The notes under the pieces: generated by a model
Told to the model about the DNA's origin: nothing
Databases searched by the model: none
What the model saw: only the letters and a program-made list of their open reading frames with translations
In this document: positions 14,975 through 24,649 of the stretch, one piece after another
Layout of the letters: every line of letters starts with the position of its first letter
Position numbering within the stretch: position 1 is the first letter of the stretch
Assembly (NCBI GenBank): GCA_017458065.1
Contig: JAFTGD010000026.1
Coordinates: 1-64,000 of the forward strand
DNA: 64,000 nucleotides
Direction of reading: 5' to 3'
Source: Oscillospiraceae bacterium
GTDB taxonomy: Bacteria; Bacillota; Clostridia; Oscillospirales; Oscillospiraceae
Position numbers and translations under genes: made by a program

Positions 14975-17205
14975 GTTGGATACACCTCATACCAGTCGAC
15001 GCAGACGCCGTGAATAAACGTCAGCGAAAATCTTCCAGAGCCCCAGCTCATGCTGCCGATACCATAGTCGTTTCCCGTCGCGCTAAGATTGGTTACGATA
15101 CTCTGACCGAATGTGTTTGTGATTCCGACATTATAAGAATAGCTGTTGTACCAGTTTTCGCGGACAGCCAGATATGGAGTGACAATCAGGAACATATCTG
15201 TGCTTTCCAAAACCATGGCATCTTTGTACTGAACGGGACCGTTCTTGTACCGGTAGTCCACATGGGTGGCCAGCGTAATTTGGCCATACTGGCGGTTATT
15301 CAGGTAGCCCGTGATTTTGCCGTCAGCCATCTCCAGAGAAGCGCCGTTTGAATCACCGCAGGTGAAACTTCCGGTCGCCGAAATGTTCGATGCCGTCAGA
15401 ACACCGGTATCAAGGTTCCAGCTGTTTTTATTCTTCGAATCCTTTAGGATTCCGGCTGTAATGATATTTGCAGAAAGTGTTCCTGTCTTGATATATGTGG
15501 CGTTCAGATACAGCTTCCCGTTCTCCAGGTAAATGCCCTGTGTCTCACCGTCATTGGTGAGCTTATTGAACACAGCCTGTTGGGTTAGCTCCTCGTCATA
15601 AGCGTCAACCGCATCTTCCGCAGCATCATCCGCAATGCCCTGCATGTATTGCGACAGCGTTTGTACCGTCACAGACTGCCCGTCCGTGGTACTGACTGAA
15701 ACCGTCGAGGCAAGCCGGAACTCTCCGGTGTCCATGTTCCAGTAGTTGTTGCCGGTTTTATCCTTCAGTAGTCCTGTTGTGATCAGAGATGCGTTCAGCA
15801 CACCAGTATCGATCAGACTAGCGTTAAGAGAGCCTGTCGTGATGAAGTCAGCCACGAAATTGCCGTCCAGCGTCCATGCTGTTTCAAACGGACCGTTATA
15901 GCCATTGTGGGAGAAGCCGATACCGTTCTTGTTGATCCGTAGGACCTCAACCGCAGTTTCAACAGTCTCAGTGTCCAGAATCAGGATCTCTTCCGGCTGT
16001 CCCAGCGCGTTGGTGCTCAGAATCACATGCCCGCCATGTCCGCCGGTGATTAGGTTAGTGGCTTTCTTAATGGCCTGCTGCATGGCGGAAGTCGTGGGCA
16101 GTTCCTTTGTCGCGGTTTCGGAAATAGCTTTGATGGAATCGGACAGATGCGTCCGGGCTTCCCCGATGGTCATCTTGTCATAACGCTCCAGCAGAACGTT
16201 GTATGTGACAGACACGATCTTCCCGGTCGATTCGATGCCAAGTCCAGTGTGGTAAACAGATACCGTATCGCAGAGCCGGAGCCGCTGAAGAGGAGCGACA
16301 TTCTTATACTCGGCGGTCTGCCAGAGAGCGACGAAGGAAATATCGATTGATTCCGGTATCCTGCTCTGCGCGTTATTTCTCACATATGCCTCGGCCTTCG
16401 CCCTCAGCTGCTCCACTGTCGGCTGCTGCTCAAAGCCGGATGAAAGATCCACAGGAATGATGAGCTTGTATGCGTAATTGGACGCCGCCGGGGAATAAAT
16501 AACGGGATTCTCCAGCATGACCACAACGGGCTCATCCGCGTCATCGGTGCCAGACCAGTACGGGACAATACCCGTCCACAGATCGCTGAGATCGGTGGTC
16601 TTCTTGATGTCCGTCAGGTTCTTTCCATAACGGATCGTGACGCCTGTATCCGCGCCCCGGGCTGCATGGAACTTCACCGTCCATCTGTCCCACTCATATT
16701 CCCCTGGGCCATAAACATCCAGAATGGAACCGGACGTGCCGCCGAGAAGGGATCGGAAAGCGGATGGGACTGTAACTTTGAAGTTTGCCTCCAGATTCCT
16801 GTCCGTCCACATAGTAAAGGGATTATCGCCCTGGCTGTGCTGTTTGATCTCTTGCAGCGCAGCAGCGCAGGAATTCGCTGCGCAAGGGAGAACAACTACC
16901 TTGGAGAGCTGGTAGCTGATATGCCTCGCATATACCGTCACAATGCCCTTCATTGGACGGGATATTTTATAGATTCGGAAGGGCTGTGTGTCGGAAGTGT
17001 CATCATGGCGGGCAAGGATAATACGATCCTCAGCCAGCTCTTTATAATGGATTCCACTTACCGGATACTCCATCTCCAGTTCATACTGGCCGTTGCGCTC
17101 TTCCAGCACAGTGCAGGAAACTGCATCCGACAGCCGTCCTATGCCGTTGGAGACAAACTCGGTCTCTGCGGCCTCATACAGAACAGGTTTCACAGGCACC
17201 ACCAC
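14971..17205 (-). CDS. Tail-associated protein Tal, prophage endopeptidase-tail type (744 aa)
   Basis: This is the hub of the siphovirus tail tip that closes the tail tube. The N-terminal ~350 residues match the Tal/phage minor structural protein pattern: ERNGQYELEMEYPV, PFRIYKISRPMKGIVTVYARHISYQL, later LRLCDTVSVYHTGLGIESTGKIVSVTYNVLLERYD. The second half carries repeated beta-helix-like units (ITTGLLKD-, NTGVLTASN-type lines, each about 45 residues) that probably form a trimeric stalk. It overlaps the distal tail gene by 16 nt. Confidence 0.88.
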   Translation of the reverse strand: MVVPVKPVLYEAAETEFVSNGIGRLSDAVSCTVLEERNGQYELEMEYPVSGIHYKELAEDRIILARHDDTSDTQPFRIYKISRPMKGIVTVYARHISYQLSKVVVLPCAANSCAAALQEIKQHSQGDNPFTMWTDRNLEANFKVTVPSAFRSLLGGTSGSILDVYGPGEYEWDRWTVKFHAARGADTGVTIRYGKNLTDIKKTTDLSDLWTGIVPYWSGTDDADEPVVVMLENPVIYSPAASNYAYKLIIPVDLSSGFEQQPTVEQLRAKAEAYVRNNAQSRIPESIDISFVALWQTAEYKNVAPLQRLRLCDTVSVYHTGLGIESTGKIVSVTYNVLLERYDKMTIGEARTHLSDSIKAISETATKELPTTSAMQQAIKKATNLITGGHGGHVILSTNALGQPEEILILDTETVETAVEVLRINKNGIGFSHNGYNGPFETAWTLDGNFVADFITTGSLNASLIDTGVLNASLITTGLLKDKTGNNYWNMDTGEFRLASTVSVSTTDGQSVTVQTLSQYMQGIADDAAEDAVDAYDEELTQQAVFNKLTNDGETQGIYLENGKLYLNATYIKTGTLSANIITAGILKDSKNKNSWNLDTGVLTASNISATGSFTCGDSNGASLEMADGKITGYLNNRQYGQITLATHVDYRYKNGPVQYKDAMVLESTDMFLIVTPYLAVRENWYNSYSYNVGITNTFGQSIVTNLSATGNDYGIGSMSWGSGRFSLTFIHGVCVDWYEVYPT

Positions 17206-17894
17206 CTTGGCGTGATTTCAAGCTTCGTGATTCCGGTTCCCAGCACCACCACATTCTCTCCGGGCTTCAAGACCGGGAAATCTCCGACCGTCAGGACAAG
17301 CGTTCCGTTTCGGTTCTCCGCGCCATGGCAGGCATCCTGTAGGTCACAGTCGACATCGCAAAACTCATTGTTCTCCGTCAGCCGGAAACTGTTCTGCCCG
17401 ATGGTCACTTCCCCCGCGCCATATACGCGGATGAGGGGCTTTGAGGAAAACAGCGTGGGGTTATAGATGCTTCCGTTTTCTGTGAAAACAACAGCTCTCT
17501 CCCCCTGCTTCAGGAACTTCTGCGGCTTGCAGTTGAAGGTCAGATCGAATGTGCCGCTCTGATTCAAAGCGCCCAGCTGCGGATTCACGTCAGAAGCGAA
17601 TACCCCCATGCGGAAATGCTCCGGATGATAGCTGTCTTCCAGGCGGTGATAGCCCGGGTCTGACAGCAGAAAGTTCATCAGCCCTGAATATTTGAGAGGG
17701 AACCCTCTCTTTACACCGACATGGTATGTGATCTCCACATTGCTGAAGCGGTTGTTGCTTATGAGCAAATCACCGTTCCGGCCCGGGATAGATTTAAACT
17801 CCAGATCCGGAACGGCGGACTTCCAGACATCCTCGCCGGAGAGGACGAGTCCAAGGTCTCTGCTGTTTTTTCCGTTATAGATAAAGCGATGCAT
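17190..17894 (-). CDS. Distal tail protein Dit (234 aa)
   Basis: It forms the ring joining the tail tube to the tip. The pattern YNGKNSRDLGLVLSG ... SIPGRNGDLLISNNRFSNVEITYHV is typical of the siphovirus tail component/Dit family, as is the mid-region FDLTFNCKPQKFLKQGE. I chose the ATG at 17894 because GAGGAGGAG lies directly upstream. A longer in-frame reading overlaps the tape measure end and has no ribosome site. It lies between tape measure and Tal, the normal position. Confidence 0.9.
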   Translation of the reverse strand: MHRFIYNGKNSRDLGLVLSGEDVWKSAVPDLEFKSIPGRNGDLLISNNRFSNVEITYHVGVKRGFPLKYSGLMNFLLSDPGYHRLEDSYHPEHFRMGVFASDVNPQLGALNQSGTFDLTFNCKPQKFLKQGERAVVFTENGSIYNPTLFSSKPLIRVYGAGEVTIGQNSFRLTENNEFCDVDCDLQDACHGAENRNGTLVLTVGDFPVLKPGENVVVLGTGITKLEITPRWWCL

Positions 17895-17907
17895 GGCTCT
17901 CCTCCTC

Positions 17908-20900
17908 TCATGCCCACGCCGCCGTCTTTCTGGCGACTCCGAAATTAATGCGTTCTTCAATCTCATCTGCGAGGTCTTTGATGTTCTGGCCTTCCGCGCC
18001 GTACACATTTATCGTCACACCGCCGTAGTTGATGTTGGCAGCGGTATTGACGGCGGATACCGCTTTCTGTATCATCTGCATCAGGGACTGCGTGCCGACC
18101 ACAGCCTCAGGCCCCGCTTCTCCCGCGCCCAGCAGCCTGTTCCCCTGCATACCGAAGATCGTCGGATTGTTCAGGATCATGCCGCCCTCCATGGCCTTCT
18201 TATACCAGGACACAGAGAAATGCGGGATCGACGGCGGATTCAGGCTGAAAGATCCGGAAATGCTGAAATGCGGAAGAGCGATGTGCGGCAGGGACCATGT
18301 GAAATTGAAGAAGCTCTTCATGCGGTCGATGGCGTTTCGAACCGCATCCCTTGCCGCTTCAATTTTGGTGGTAATTCCAGATTTGATGTTCTCCCAGATC
18401 GTATCAGCCTTTGAGCTGATGCTGTCGAACACAGAGGAAATCTTGCTCTTCATCAGATCAGCCTTGGACGTCGCAGTTGACCGGATGCTCTCCCAGACGT
18501 TTTGCGTGGTAGACCGGATATTTCCCATCACAGTGCTTGTTCCGGACCGCAGGTTCTCCCACTTGTCCGAAACGCCGGTACGAATTCTTTCCACCAGCCC
18601 TGTGACGGTTTCCTTTGCATTATCCCATCCGGTGCTGAGCGTGTCTTTCACATTGCTCATCGCCCCGGATACGGTCTCCCTGATCGAAGCCCACTTTGTG
18701 GTAAAGAAGTCTGAGATTCCGGTCCATGTTGTTTCGAAGAAAGTCTTCACGCCAGTCCAGGCTGTCTCCCAGTCAAGACCGAACAGGCCAAGGAATCCGT
18801 CTGCTGCAGTCTTGATAAGCGTCGTGATAAACTCAAAATGTGATTTAATCGCATTCCATGCCCCAGAGAAGATTTCTCCAAGTCCAGTGTTCATACGTTC
18901 CCAGTCTCCGGTAAAGAGTCCGGCGAAAACATCGAAAACGCCCTTTATCGCCGTTAGAATTCCATCAAACACATCTTTGACCGGAGCGAAAACGGTCTCC
19001 AGTATGGGAGTCATGGTTTCCCATGTTGCCGTCCATTTTTCCTTCACGGACTCGCCGAAGGAATGGAACTTATTCTTGAGACTATCGACCTTCGCGCCGA
19101 TCTTCTCTTTCAGGCCAGAGATGTTCTCATGCATCTTTTCCCATGCATCAGACACTCTTTCCTTCATCCTGTCGACCGCGCCGCCGACCTTTTCCTTCAT
19201 GGCGTTCCATTTCTCGGATACCCATGCAGCCACCTTTGTAGCCGTCTCCTTGATCTTGTCCCAGTTTTTATAGAGAAGGATTCCAACCGCAATGACTGCG
19301 GCGATGGCAAGCGTCCACGGATTCATGAGTCCCATGACGATTCTAATCCCCCCGACCAGTTTCGGCACAAAGGTAAGAATCGAGCCAAGCCCCTTCATGA
19401 GCTTTCCGCCCACAACAAGAGCCGGGCCAACTGCCGCAGCTATACCCAGTATTCGGACGATCAGGTCTTTCGTGCCATTGTCCAGCGACATAAACTTGTC
19501 CACAGCCGCCTGAACCTTCTCGATCACAGGTGTCAGGTACTGAGCAGCCAGCTTGCCGAGGGTATACATCAGGACGTCGAGGGAAGATTTCAGTTTCTCG
19601 ATGGAGCCGCCGAAACCGCCCATCATGGCTTCCGCCATCTCGTCCGTTGTGCCTTTTGCATGCCCGAGACTGTCTGCCAGTTCCTCTACCTTTTCCGGCG
19701 CGGTATTGATCAGGGCGAGCCAGCTGCTCATGTTGTTCTTTCCAAAGATGGCGCTGGCTGCCGCGATCTGCTCCTTCTCCGAGAGCGTGGCGAAACTGTC
19801 ATGCAGGAGCTTCTGCACCTCGACGGAATCCTTCATGGTGCCGTCCGCGTTGAACACACTGATCCCCAGCTTGTCCAGCATCTCAGCGCCTTCTTTGGCG
19901 GGTTTGGCTAAACGGGCCATGCCTGTCTTCAGAGAGTTTGCGGCGGTACTTGCGTCCACACCGTTATTGGCCATGACGCCCATATACAGAGCCGCATCCT
20001 CTACGGAGTAGCCCGCAGCATGGAAGATAGGAGCCGCTACACTCATGGCGTCGGACAGGCTGTTCACATCCAGGGCTGAGTTGTTGCACGCAGCCGCAAA
20101 CACATCCGCGTATCGGGCCGCCTGATCAAAACCGTCCTGGAAACCGTTGATCGTAGCGACAAGTCCTGCGGAAACAGTGTCCAGGTTGCCACCTTCTCCA
20201 GCTGCCAGATTCATTGCCGGTGCGAGAGCCTGCGCTGCCTGCTCCGCATTAAGACCGGCGCGGGCGAAGTTCAGGACCGCGTTCGCAGCATCGGACATAC
20301 CATAGGTGGAGTTTGCTGCCGCCTTTGACATCGCCTGATCGAGCATCTCCGCCTCCTCAGCGGTGTTGCCCATGGTCTGGTTTGCCAGCGTCATGGTCTT
20401 GTCCACTTCGGCGAAGTTCTTCACCGCGACGGTACCGGCGGCGACGATCGGCGCGGTGACCTTCATGGTCAGGTCTTTTCCGGCCTGTTCCATTTTGCCG
20501 CCGAGTTCTTTCATCTTCTCGCCAACCACAGCGATCTGCTGCGCGGCGACAGAGCCGAAGTTTTTATACTCCTTCGTCAGGGATTTCAGCTTCTGCTCGG
20601 TCTCGACAATCTCCCGTTCCAAGGCGTCATACTTGTCCTGCCCGAGGGTGCCGTTCTCCAGCTGCTCCTTCGCCTGCTGCTGGGCCTGCTTCAGAGCGTC
20701 CAGCTTCTCTTTTGTCTCGTGGACAGCATCCTTCAAAAGGCGCTGTTTCTGGGCGAGAAGCTCCGTGTTGGATGGATCAAGCTTCAGAAGCCGGGAGACA
20801 TCCTTCAGCTGGGACTGGGTTTCCCGGATATTGGTATTTACTTGTTTCAGGGCTTTTTCCAGTCCTGTGGTGTCGCCGCCGATCTCGACGGTTATGCCCT

Positions 20901-20916
20901 TAATTCTGGATGCCAC
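17908..20916 (-). CDS. Tape measure protein, TP901 type (1002 aa)
   Basis: It sets tail length and fills the tail tube. A coiled coil (about 10-120) precedes the TP901 core (about 130-470) with FAEVDKTMTLANQTMGNTAEEAEML and ANNGVDASTAANSLKTGMARL. A hydrophobic segment follows (about 490-560, NPWTLAIAAVIAVGILLY), then a long array of tryptophan-containing helical repeats (about 570-870, with TTWTGISDFFTTKWASI-type units). About 1000 residues would correspond to a tail of roughly 150 nm by the usual 1.5 angstrom per residue rule, which is an estimate. Confidence 0.95.
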   Translation of the reverse strand: MASRIKGITVEIGGDTTGLEKALKQVNTNIRETQSQLKDVSRLLKLDPSNTELLAQKQRLLKDAVHETKEKLDALKQAQQQAKEQLENGTLGQDKYDALEREIVETEQKLKSLTKEYKNFGSVAAQQIAVVGEKMKELGGKMEQAGKDLTMKVTAPIVAAGTVAVKNFAEVDKTMTLANQTMGNTAEEAEMLDQAMSKAAANSTYGMSDAANAVLNFARAGLNAEQAAQALAPAMNLAAGEGGNLDTVSAGLVATINGFQDGFDQAARYADVFAAACNNSALDVNSLSDAMSVAAPIFHAAGYSVEDAALYMGVMANNGVDASTAANSLKTGMARLAKPAKEGAEMLDKLGISVFNADGTMKDSVEVQKLLHDSFATLSEKEQIAAASAIFGKNNMSSWLALINTAPEKVEELADSLGHAKGTTDEMAEAMMGGFGGSIEKLKSSLDVLMYTLGKLAAQYLTPVIEKVQAAVDKFMSLDNGTKDLIVRILGIAAAVGPALVVGGKLMKGLGSILTFVPKLVGGIRIVMGLMNPWTLAIAAVIAVGILLYKNWDKIKETATKVAAWVSEKWNAMKEKVGGAVDRMKERVSDAWEKMHENISGLKEKIGAKVDSLKNKFHSFGESVKEKWTATWETMTPILETVFAPVKDVFDGILTAIKGVFDVFAGLFTGDWERMNTGLGEIFSGAWNAIKSHFEFITTLIKTAADGFLGLFGLDWETAWTGVKTFFETTWTGISDFFTTKWASIRETVSGAMSNVKDTLSTGWDNAKETVTGLVERIRTGVSDKWENLRSGTSTVMGNIRSTTQNVWESIRSTATSKADLMKSKISSVFDSISSKADTIWENIKSGITTKIEAARDAVRNAIDRMKSFFNFTWSLPHIALPHFSISGSFSLNPPSIPHFSVSWYKKAMEGGMILNNPTIFGMQGNRLLGAGEAGPEAVVGTQSLMQMIQKAVSAVNTAANINYGGVTINVYGAEGQNIKDLADEIEERINFGVARKTAAWA

Positions 20917-20939
20917 GTTTCCTCACCTCTCTTGCCTGG

Positions 20940-21122
20940 TCAGAAATTGTCAAAATCGCTCTGCTGAGCCATCCGCACAGACCCTCTCTCACTGTTCTCT
21001 TCCACGCTGTCATTGCCCTTTTCTACCATCAGATCAATAACCATTCCGATTGTCAGAAGGTCAAGGTCCCGGATGGAGATGCCAAGTTCAACACAGCGCA
21101 GAAGGAACAGCGCCGTTGTCAT
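20940..21122 (-). CDS. Tail assembly chaperone extension, read by -1 frameshift
   Basis: This 60-codon frame (MTTALFLLRCVELGISIRDLDLLTIGM...) matches the T part of G/GT-type tail chaperones, including the DFDNF ending. It lies in the -1 frame relative to the upstream chaperone and is open back to a slippery A AAA AAC at 21143-21149. It is therefore most likely the C-terminus of a fusion that helps load the tape measure, not a separate protein. Its ATG overlaps the upstream stop (ATGA), so some independent initiation cannot be excluded. Confidence 0.8.
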   Translation of the reverse strand: MTTALFLLRCVELGISIRDLDLLTIGMVIDLMVEKGNDSVEENSERGSVRMAQQSDFDNF

Positions 21123-21493
21123 TTCGCGGTTACTCGATTGAAGTTTTTTTTAGACTCAACGTCCGTGATCATGTTCGTGCCCCACAGTTCCAGAATCTCA
21201 GGCAGCACCTCATAGATGCTGAACATCTCGAACTGATCCAGCCACTCGTCAATGGTCGGCGGGATGGACGGGTCCGCATGCAACGCCATGATGTACGCCA
21301 CATTCTCGAAGATCTCCAAATCCTCAATCTGCATCTCGTCCCCCTCGTCCGTCTTACGGCTATAGGCTTTCTCCAGCTTTGCCAGGTCCCGGAAGATATC
21401 CCGCTTGAACTTGATGCGGTACAGTCTGGGGACGGAAGCGGAAGACCGGAACTTCACATCCCGGTCTCCGATCTTTACAGTTTTCTCAAGCAT
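21119..21493 (-). CDS. Tail assembly chaperone G (124 aa)
   Basis: The short form of the siphovirus tail chaperone coats the tape measure during tail assembly. The protein opens MLEKTVKIGDRDVKFRSSASVPRLY and has the YRIKFKRDIFRDLAKLEKAY and VAYIMALHADPSIPPTIDEWLDQFE regions typical of the Firmicutes family. Near its end lies the slippery heptamer A AAA AAC in the correct frame, which yields the longer GT form. It sits between tail tube and tape measure as expected. Confidence 0.88.
   Translation of the reverse strand: MLEKTVKIGDRDVKFRSSASVPRLYRIKFKRDIFRDLAKLEKAYSRKTDEGDEMQIEDLEIFENVAYIMALHADPSIPPTIDEWLDQFEMFSIYEVLPEILELWGTNMITDVESKKNFNRVTAK
21143..21149 (-). other. Slippery heptamer for -1 ribosomal frameshifting
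   Basis: On the minus strand A AAA AAC is phased as X XXY YYZ (codons AAA AAC in the zero frame) inside a run of eight A residues. A -1 slip continues CTT CAA TCG ... GAA ATG into the frame of the chaperone extension with no stop in between. Confidence 0.8.
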
Positions 21494-21495
21494 GA

Positions 21496-22083
21496 TCAGT
21501 CACCGTTGCCTTCCGCCGCGGGGACATAGACCGCATCGTACCAGCCGTCATAGATCGCGGCGGTCGTGGTATCGCCGGTGCGGCTCTTGACCAGGCCGTC
21601 CTCCCTCGGATCAGCGGTAAGACTCAGCGTTTCCGTCACAGGCTCGATGCTCTCTTCCTTGGTCTGGGAAGAAATCGTCGGGCGTGCTGCGGTGCAGTTA
21701 TAGAGCACATGGCGGATTGCGTTCTGATCGCCGTCAAACTCGAACAGCAGAGCGAAATAGACGGACTCCGTATTGTCCGAACGCTCGATCAGAACACCGT
21801 TGCTGTCCCTGGTCTCCTGCAGAACATCCGTGCGGAACCACTCGGGAATCAGGGCAAGCTCCAGATCGCCGGAGTAGCCGTTGTTGGCGCTGGTGCGGAA
21901 ATACACAATGCCGTCGGCATAGAACGGAGAGCTGTCGCCTTCCGCGTCAAGGGAAAGGGACACAGCGCCCGGGATCGCCCTGGGAACCGCATACGTGAAC
22001 GTGCCATCATCGCCCTTCGTGAGGATGGCGGCGTGTACATTTTTAAGGTTGTACTTCACCTTGTTTTTCTTGTTATTCGGCAA
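21496..22083 (-). CDS. Major tail (tube) protein (195 aa)
   Basis: It forms the siphovirus tail tube. The core reads [21 protein letters not shown], then [18 protein letters not shown] and [17 protein letters not shown], the pattern of Firmicutes phage major tail proteins. I chose a TTG start at 22083 because GGGGGT lies 7 nt upstream. An in-frame ATG at 22122 has no ribosome site and would run inside the upstream gene. The end of the gene lies 2 nt before the tail chaperone ATG. Confidence 0.88.
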   Translation of the reverse strand: MPNNKKNKVKYNLKNVHAAILTKGDDGTFTYAVPRAIPGAVSLSLDAEGDSSPFYADGIVYFRTSANNGYSGDLELALIPEWFRTDVLQETRDSNGVLIERSDNTESVYFALLFEFDGDQNAIRHVLYNCTAARPTISSQTKEESIEPVTETLSLTADPREDGLVKSRTGDTTTAAIYDGWYDAVYVPAAEGNGD

Positions 22084-22411
22084 GTAGATTACCCCCAATC
22101 TCAAATGTATAGAGGACTTCATAGAGGCGTTCGCTCTCTATCCAGACCTCGGTTTTATCGTAGAAAATGCCATGCGCATCGAGAATATCCTCAACACGCG
22201 CTTCCAGCTCCGGGTTTTTCAGATCGGTGTACATCTCTACATCGACCTGAGCGATCAGATAATACGCTTTCCCATCAGCGGAGAAATGGTTTGTCGCCGG
22301 ATACCGGAAACAGATAAAGGGAGGATCAGGTGATTCCCCCTCCGCGTAGTGGTCATAAGCGACCGGGATTTCGGCCCCGGCCAGCATGGCCATCAGTTCA
22401 TTGTGTGTCAT
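22073..22411 (-). CDS. Tail terminator-like / head-tail joining protein (112 aa)
   Basis: The opening [37 protein letters not shown] is typical of small proteins encoded between the HK97 gp10-like gene and the tail tube gene, which act as tail terminator or completion proteins. The role rests on position and this pattern. It overlaps the upstream gene by 1 nt and the tail tube start by 11 nt. Confidence 0.78.
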   Translation of the reverse strand: MTHNELMAMLAGAEIPVAYDHYAEGESPDPPFICFRYPATNHFSADGKAYYLIAQVDVEMYTDLKNPELEARVEDILDAHGIFYDKTEVWIESERLYEVLYTFEIGGNLLAE

Positions 22412-22791
22412 TATCCCTTCTCCAATGCTTTCATAATGTCGGAGACCAGCTGCTCTTCAGCGGCTTCCTCCGCGGGCGCGATATGGGGATAGGCCTTCAC
22501 CCGTCCGCCGACGCGTTTGGCATGGCCATGCTCCAGCAGATGGGCGATCCTGTACCGGGTCGGAGAATACACCGTCACCTGCAGGGAAGAAGAATCTTCC
22601 TTCGTGGTCTTGCTCCTCCAGCTGCTGGCATACTTGCCGGTGCCGGGCGCGTTGTTCCGGATTTCCTTTTTCGTGGTGTCTCCGGCCTTTTTCACAGCGG
22701 TTTTCATCTCATCAGCGGCAAGATCGGCATACTCCCGCAGCAGGCCGTTGATTTCCTCGGCCATGCGGTCGATACTGACTTTTGCGCTCAT
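22411..22791 (-). CDS. HK97 gp10-like head-tail component (126 aa)
   Basis: The helical N-terminus (AEEINGLLREYADLAADEMKTAVKKAGDTT) leads to a conserved core, NAPGTGKYASSWRSKTTKE and TRYRIAHLLEHGHAKR, characteristic of the HK97-gp10/tail completion family. I start at the ATG at 22791, 2 nt after the stop of the upstream gene, instead of a longer in-frame reading inside that gene. Part of the connector operon. Confidence 0.9.
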   Translation of the reverse strand: MSAKVSIDRMAEEINGLLREYADLAADEMKTAVKKAGDTTKKEIRNNAPGTGKYASSWRSKTTKEDSSSLQVTVYSPTRYRIAHLLEHGHAKRVGGRVKAYPHIAPAEEAAEEQLVSDIMKALEKG

Positions 22792-22793
22792 TA

Positions 22794-23141
22794 TCACCGC
22801 CTCACCTTTCTGCACCGATACTTGACGCATTTTCGCTGGAAGTTCATGTGATCCACAGCAAGAATGTCATAGTAGTCCCCGCAAAACAGGATGCGGTATT
22901 CGGTATTATTCACGGTTGCGGTCTTCTGGCACCAGCGCACAGTAAAGGCTACATCTGAGATATCTACGGTCTGTCCCGCGATGACCTGCTGCGCTCCGTT
23001 TTGTGCGGAAGATGCGGCCCCGGTCACTGACGCATGGCAGGCAAAGTAATCAGTCCAGTCCGGCTTGTGATTCCCATACCTGTCCACGACTGTTTCGGTC
23101 TTCTGGATCAGGATACTTTCATTCAGTCGTGCAATATTCAT
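22794..23141 (-). CDS. Head closure / head-tail joining protein, SPP1 gp16-like (115 aa)
   Basis: It starts MNIARLNESILIQKTETVVDRYGNHKPDWTDYFACHASV and has RILFCGDYYDILAVDHMN near the end. This is the usual beta-barrel pattern of phage head-tail adaptors of the gp16/PF05521 type. It lies 1 nt from the gp6-like connector gene. Confidence 0.88.
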   Translation of the reverse strand: MNIARLNESILIQKTETVVDRYGNHKPDWTDYFACHASVTGAASSAQNGAQQVIAGQTVDISDVAFTVRWCQKTATVNNTEYRILFCGDYYDILAVDHMNFQRKCVKYRCRKVRR

Positions 23142-23142
23142 G

Positions 23143-23421
23143 TCAGAATACCGCCTTCCTGCTTCCCTCCATCAGCGCGCGCAGTGAGAAGGTTAGCGCC
23201 TTGTGGTCCGCTTCTTCCCGGTGCTCATACAGATATGCGGTCGCGTAAAGCACCGCGATCTTCGCTTCCCTGCATTGTTCACGGAATTCCTGCACGGAAT
23301 CGAACCTTCCCACATCCATACAGAGCTGCACAGCGTTTTTAAGAATGCGCCGTATGATGACATCATCCTCATCATGATCGACCCGGAGATAAGTTTTTGC
23401 TGTCTTCAGTGTCACAATCAT
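23143..23421 (-). CDS. Head-tail connector, HK97 gp6-like (92 aa)
   Basis: The helical protein MIVTLKTAKTYLRVDHDEDDVIIRRILKNAVQLCMDV matches the gp6/gp15-like connector family (PF05135), including LKTAKTYLRVDHDEDD and the AVLYATAYLYEHREE helix. I chose the ATG at 23421, which has TTGGAGG a few bases upstream. A slightly longer reading needs a TTG start without a ribosome site. Confidence 0.9.
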   Translation of the reverse strand: MIVTLKTAKTYLRVDHDEDDVIIRRILKNAVQLCMDVGRFDSVQEFREQCREAKIAVLYATAYLYEHREEADHKALTFSLRALMEGSRKAVF

Positions 23422-23474
23422 GGTTGCCTCCAATCGCAGGAGGAGCCGCCATTGCTGACGGCCCCATTTCTGTC

Positions 23475-24644
23475 TTACTCGCCGATCTTCAGAATCTGGA
23501 CAGCCTCCGGCAGCAGCAGGCAGCCATCGACACGCTCCTTGGCAACGTAGCCGATCATGCCGTTGCCGGCAAACAGCTCACGCAGCTGGGTGATCGAACG
23601 GGTGCCGCGATCTCCGATGTTATAGTAGCTGTAGTCACCGAAGGAGATGATATTCTCCGGAGCATAAGCGGAAGTATGCACGCTGTAACCAAGCAGCCGA
23701 TCCGGCTCGCCGGCCTGGTAGCTGGGCTGCCACATAAACTGGCCGTTCTTGTCCTTCAGCTTCCGCAGAACAGCGATGGTCTTATCATTGATGATAAAGC
23801 TGGCATTCTTGCGGTACGGACGCTTCAGAGCGTAGACCAGATTGATCATGTCGTCTTCCTTCAGCGTGGCGACAGTGTCCATAACCTGACCGCCCTTTGT
23901 GGGATGATACAGGCCGGTGGGCTTGCCTTCGCCGTCGCCGTTGAGGAAGGCGTCCTCCTCAGCATTGCTGATTGCCTTGCCGAACTGTGTGATCATATAG
24001 CCCTCCAGATTGTACGCGTTGTCATAGAGAAGCTCTTCCGTGATTTTGATAGCGACATGAAGCTTATGGGCATCCATAGTCTTCTGATCGAACGCCGCTT
24101 CTCCGAACGTAAGCGCGCCGCCTTCTTCGACCCACAGTGCAGCGGGCTTATTGGTGGCGATATTGACCTTGTGTTCGCCGGAAGTGACGATCACGGTGCC
24201 GAGACCGCGCATAATGTTTTCCTCAGTAAGGACATCAATCAGCCTGCGGTCCCACTCTGCGGGGACCAGATAGCCGCCGTCCTCTGCGACACCTTCCTGC
24301 AGAACGTTGCTGACAATGCGGAAATTAGAGCGGACTCCTTCCAGCATTGCCTTCCTGTAGGCGTCAGACGCGCGTCCGGTTTTCTCCTCTCCCATGCTCT
24401 GGCGGGAGGGGCGCAGAATGATCGGCGTATCAACGGGCTGCGACAGTTCAGCGTCCAGAGCTTCCATCCGCTGAAGCCGTTCAATCGCGACACCGTAGTC
24501 TCTGACCTTCTGCTCCATTTCCGCATAGGTCCTGGCATCTTCATCGGACAGGAAGCCGTCCTGGTCGCTATGGCTGTCGACAAACGCTCTCGCGCTGTCC
24601 CATGCCTGGTTTCTTTTTTCCATCATCTCAAGGACTTTACTCAT
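23475..24644 (-). CDS. Major capsid protein, HK97 fold (389 aa)
   Basis: It forms the icosahedral head. The N-terminal ~100 residues are a charged coiled coil, the scaffold-like delta domain (MSKVLEMMEKRNQAWDSARAFVDSH). The rest is the HK97 fold: GGYLVPAEWDRRLIDVLTEENIMR (N-arm and E-loop area), ITEELLYDNAYNLEGYMITQFGKA, and GDYSYYNIGDRGTRSITQLRE near the end. The upstream ClpP-like protease probably removes the delta domain. The length is normal for the family. Confidence 0.95.
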   Translation of the reverse strand: MSKVLEMMEKRNQAWDSARAFVDSHSDQDGFLSDEDARTYAEMEQKVRDYGVAIERLQRMEALDAELSQPVDTPIILRPSRQSMGEEKTGRASDAYRKAMLEGVRSNFRIVSNVLQEGVAEDGGYLVPAEWDRRLIDVLTEENIMRGLGTVIVTSGEHKVNIATNKPAALWVEEGGALTFGEAAFDQKTMDAHKLHVAIKITEELLYDNAYNLEGYMITQFGKAISNAEEDAFLNGDGEGKPTGLYHPTKGGQVMDTVATLKEDDMINLVYALKRPYRKNASFIINDKTIAVLRKLKDKNGQFMWQPSYQAGEPDRLLGYSVHTSAYAPENIISFGDYSYYNIGDRGTRSITQLRELFAGNGMIGYVAKERVDGCLLLPEAVQILKIGE

Positions 24645-24649
24645 TGGTT

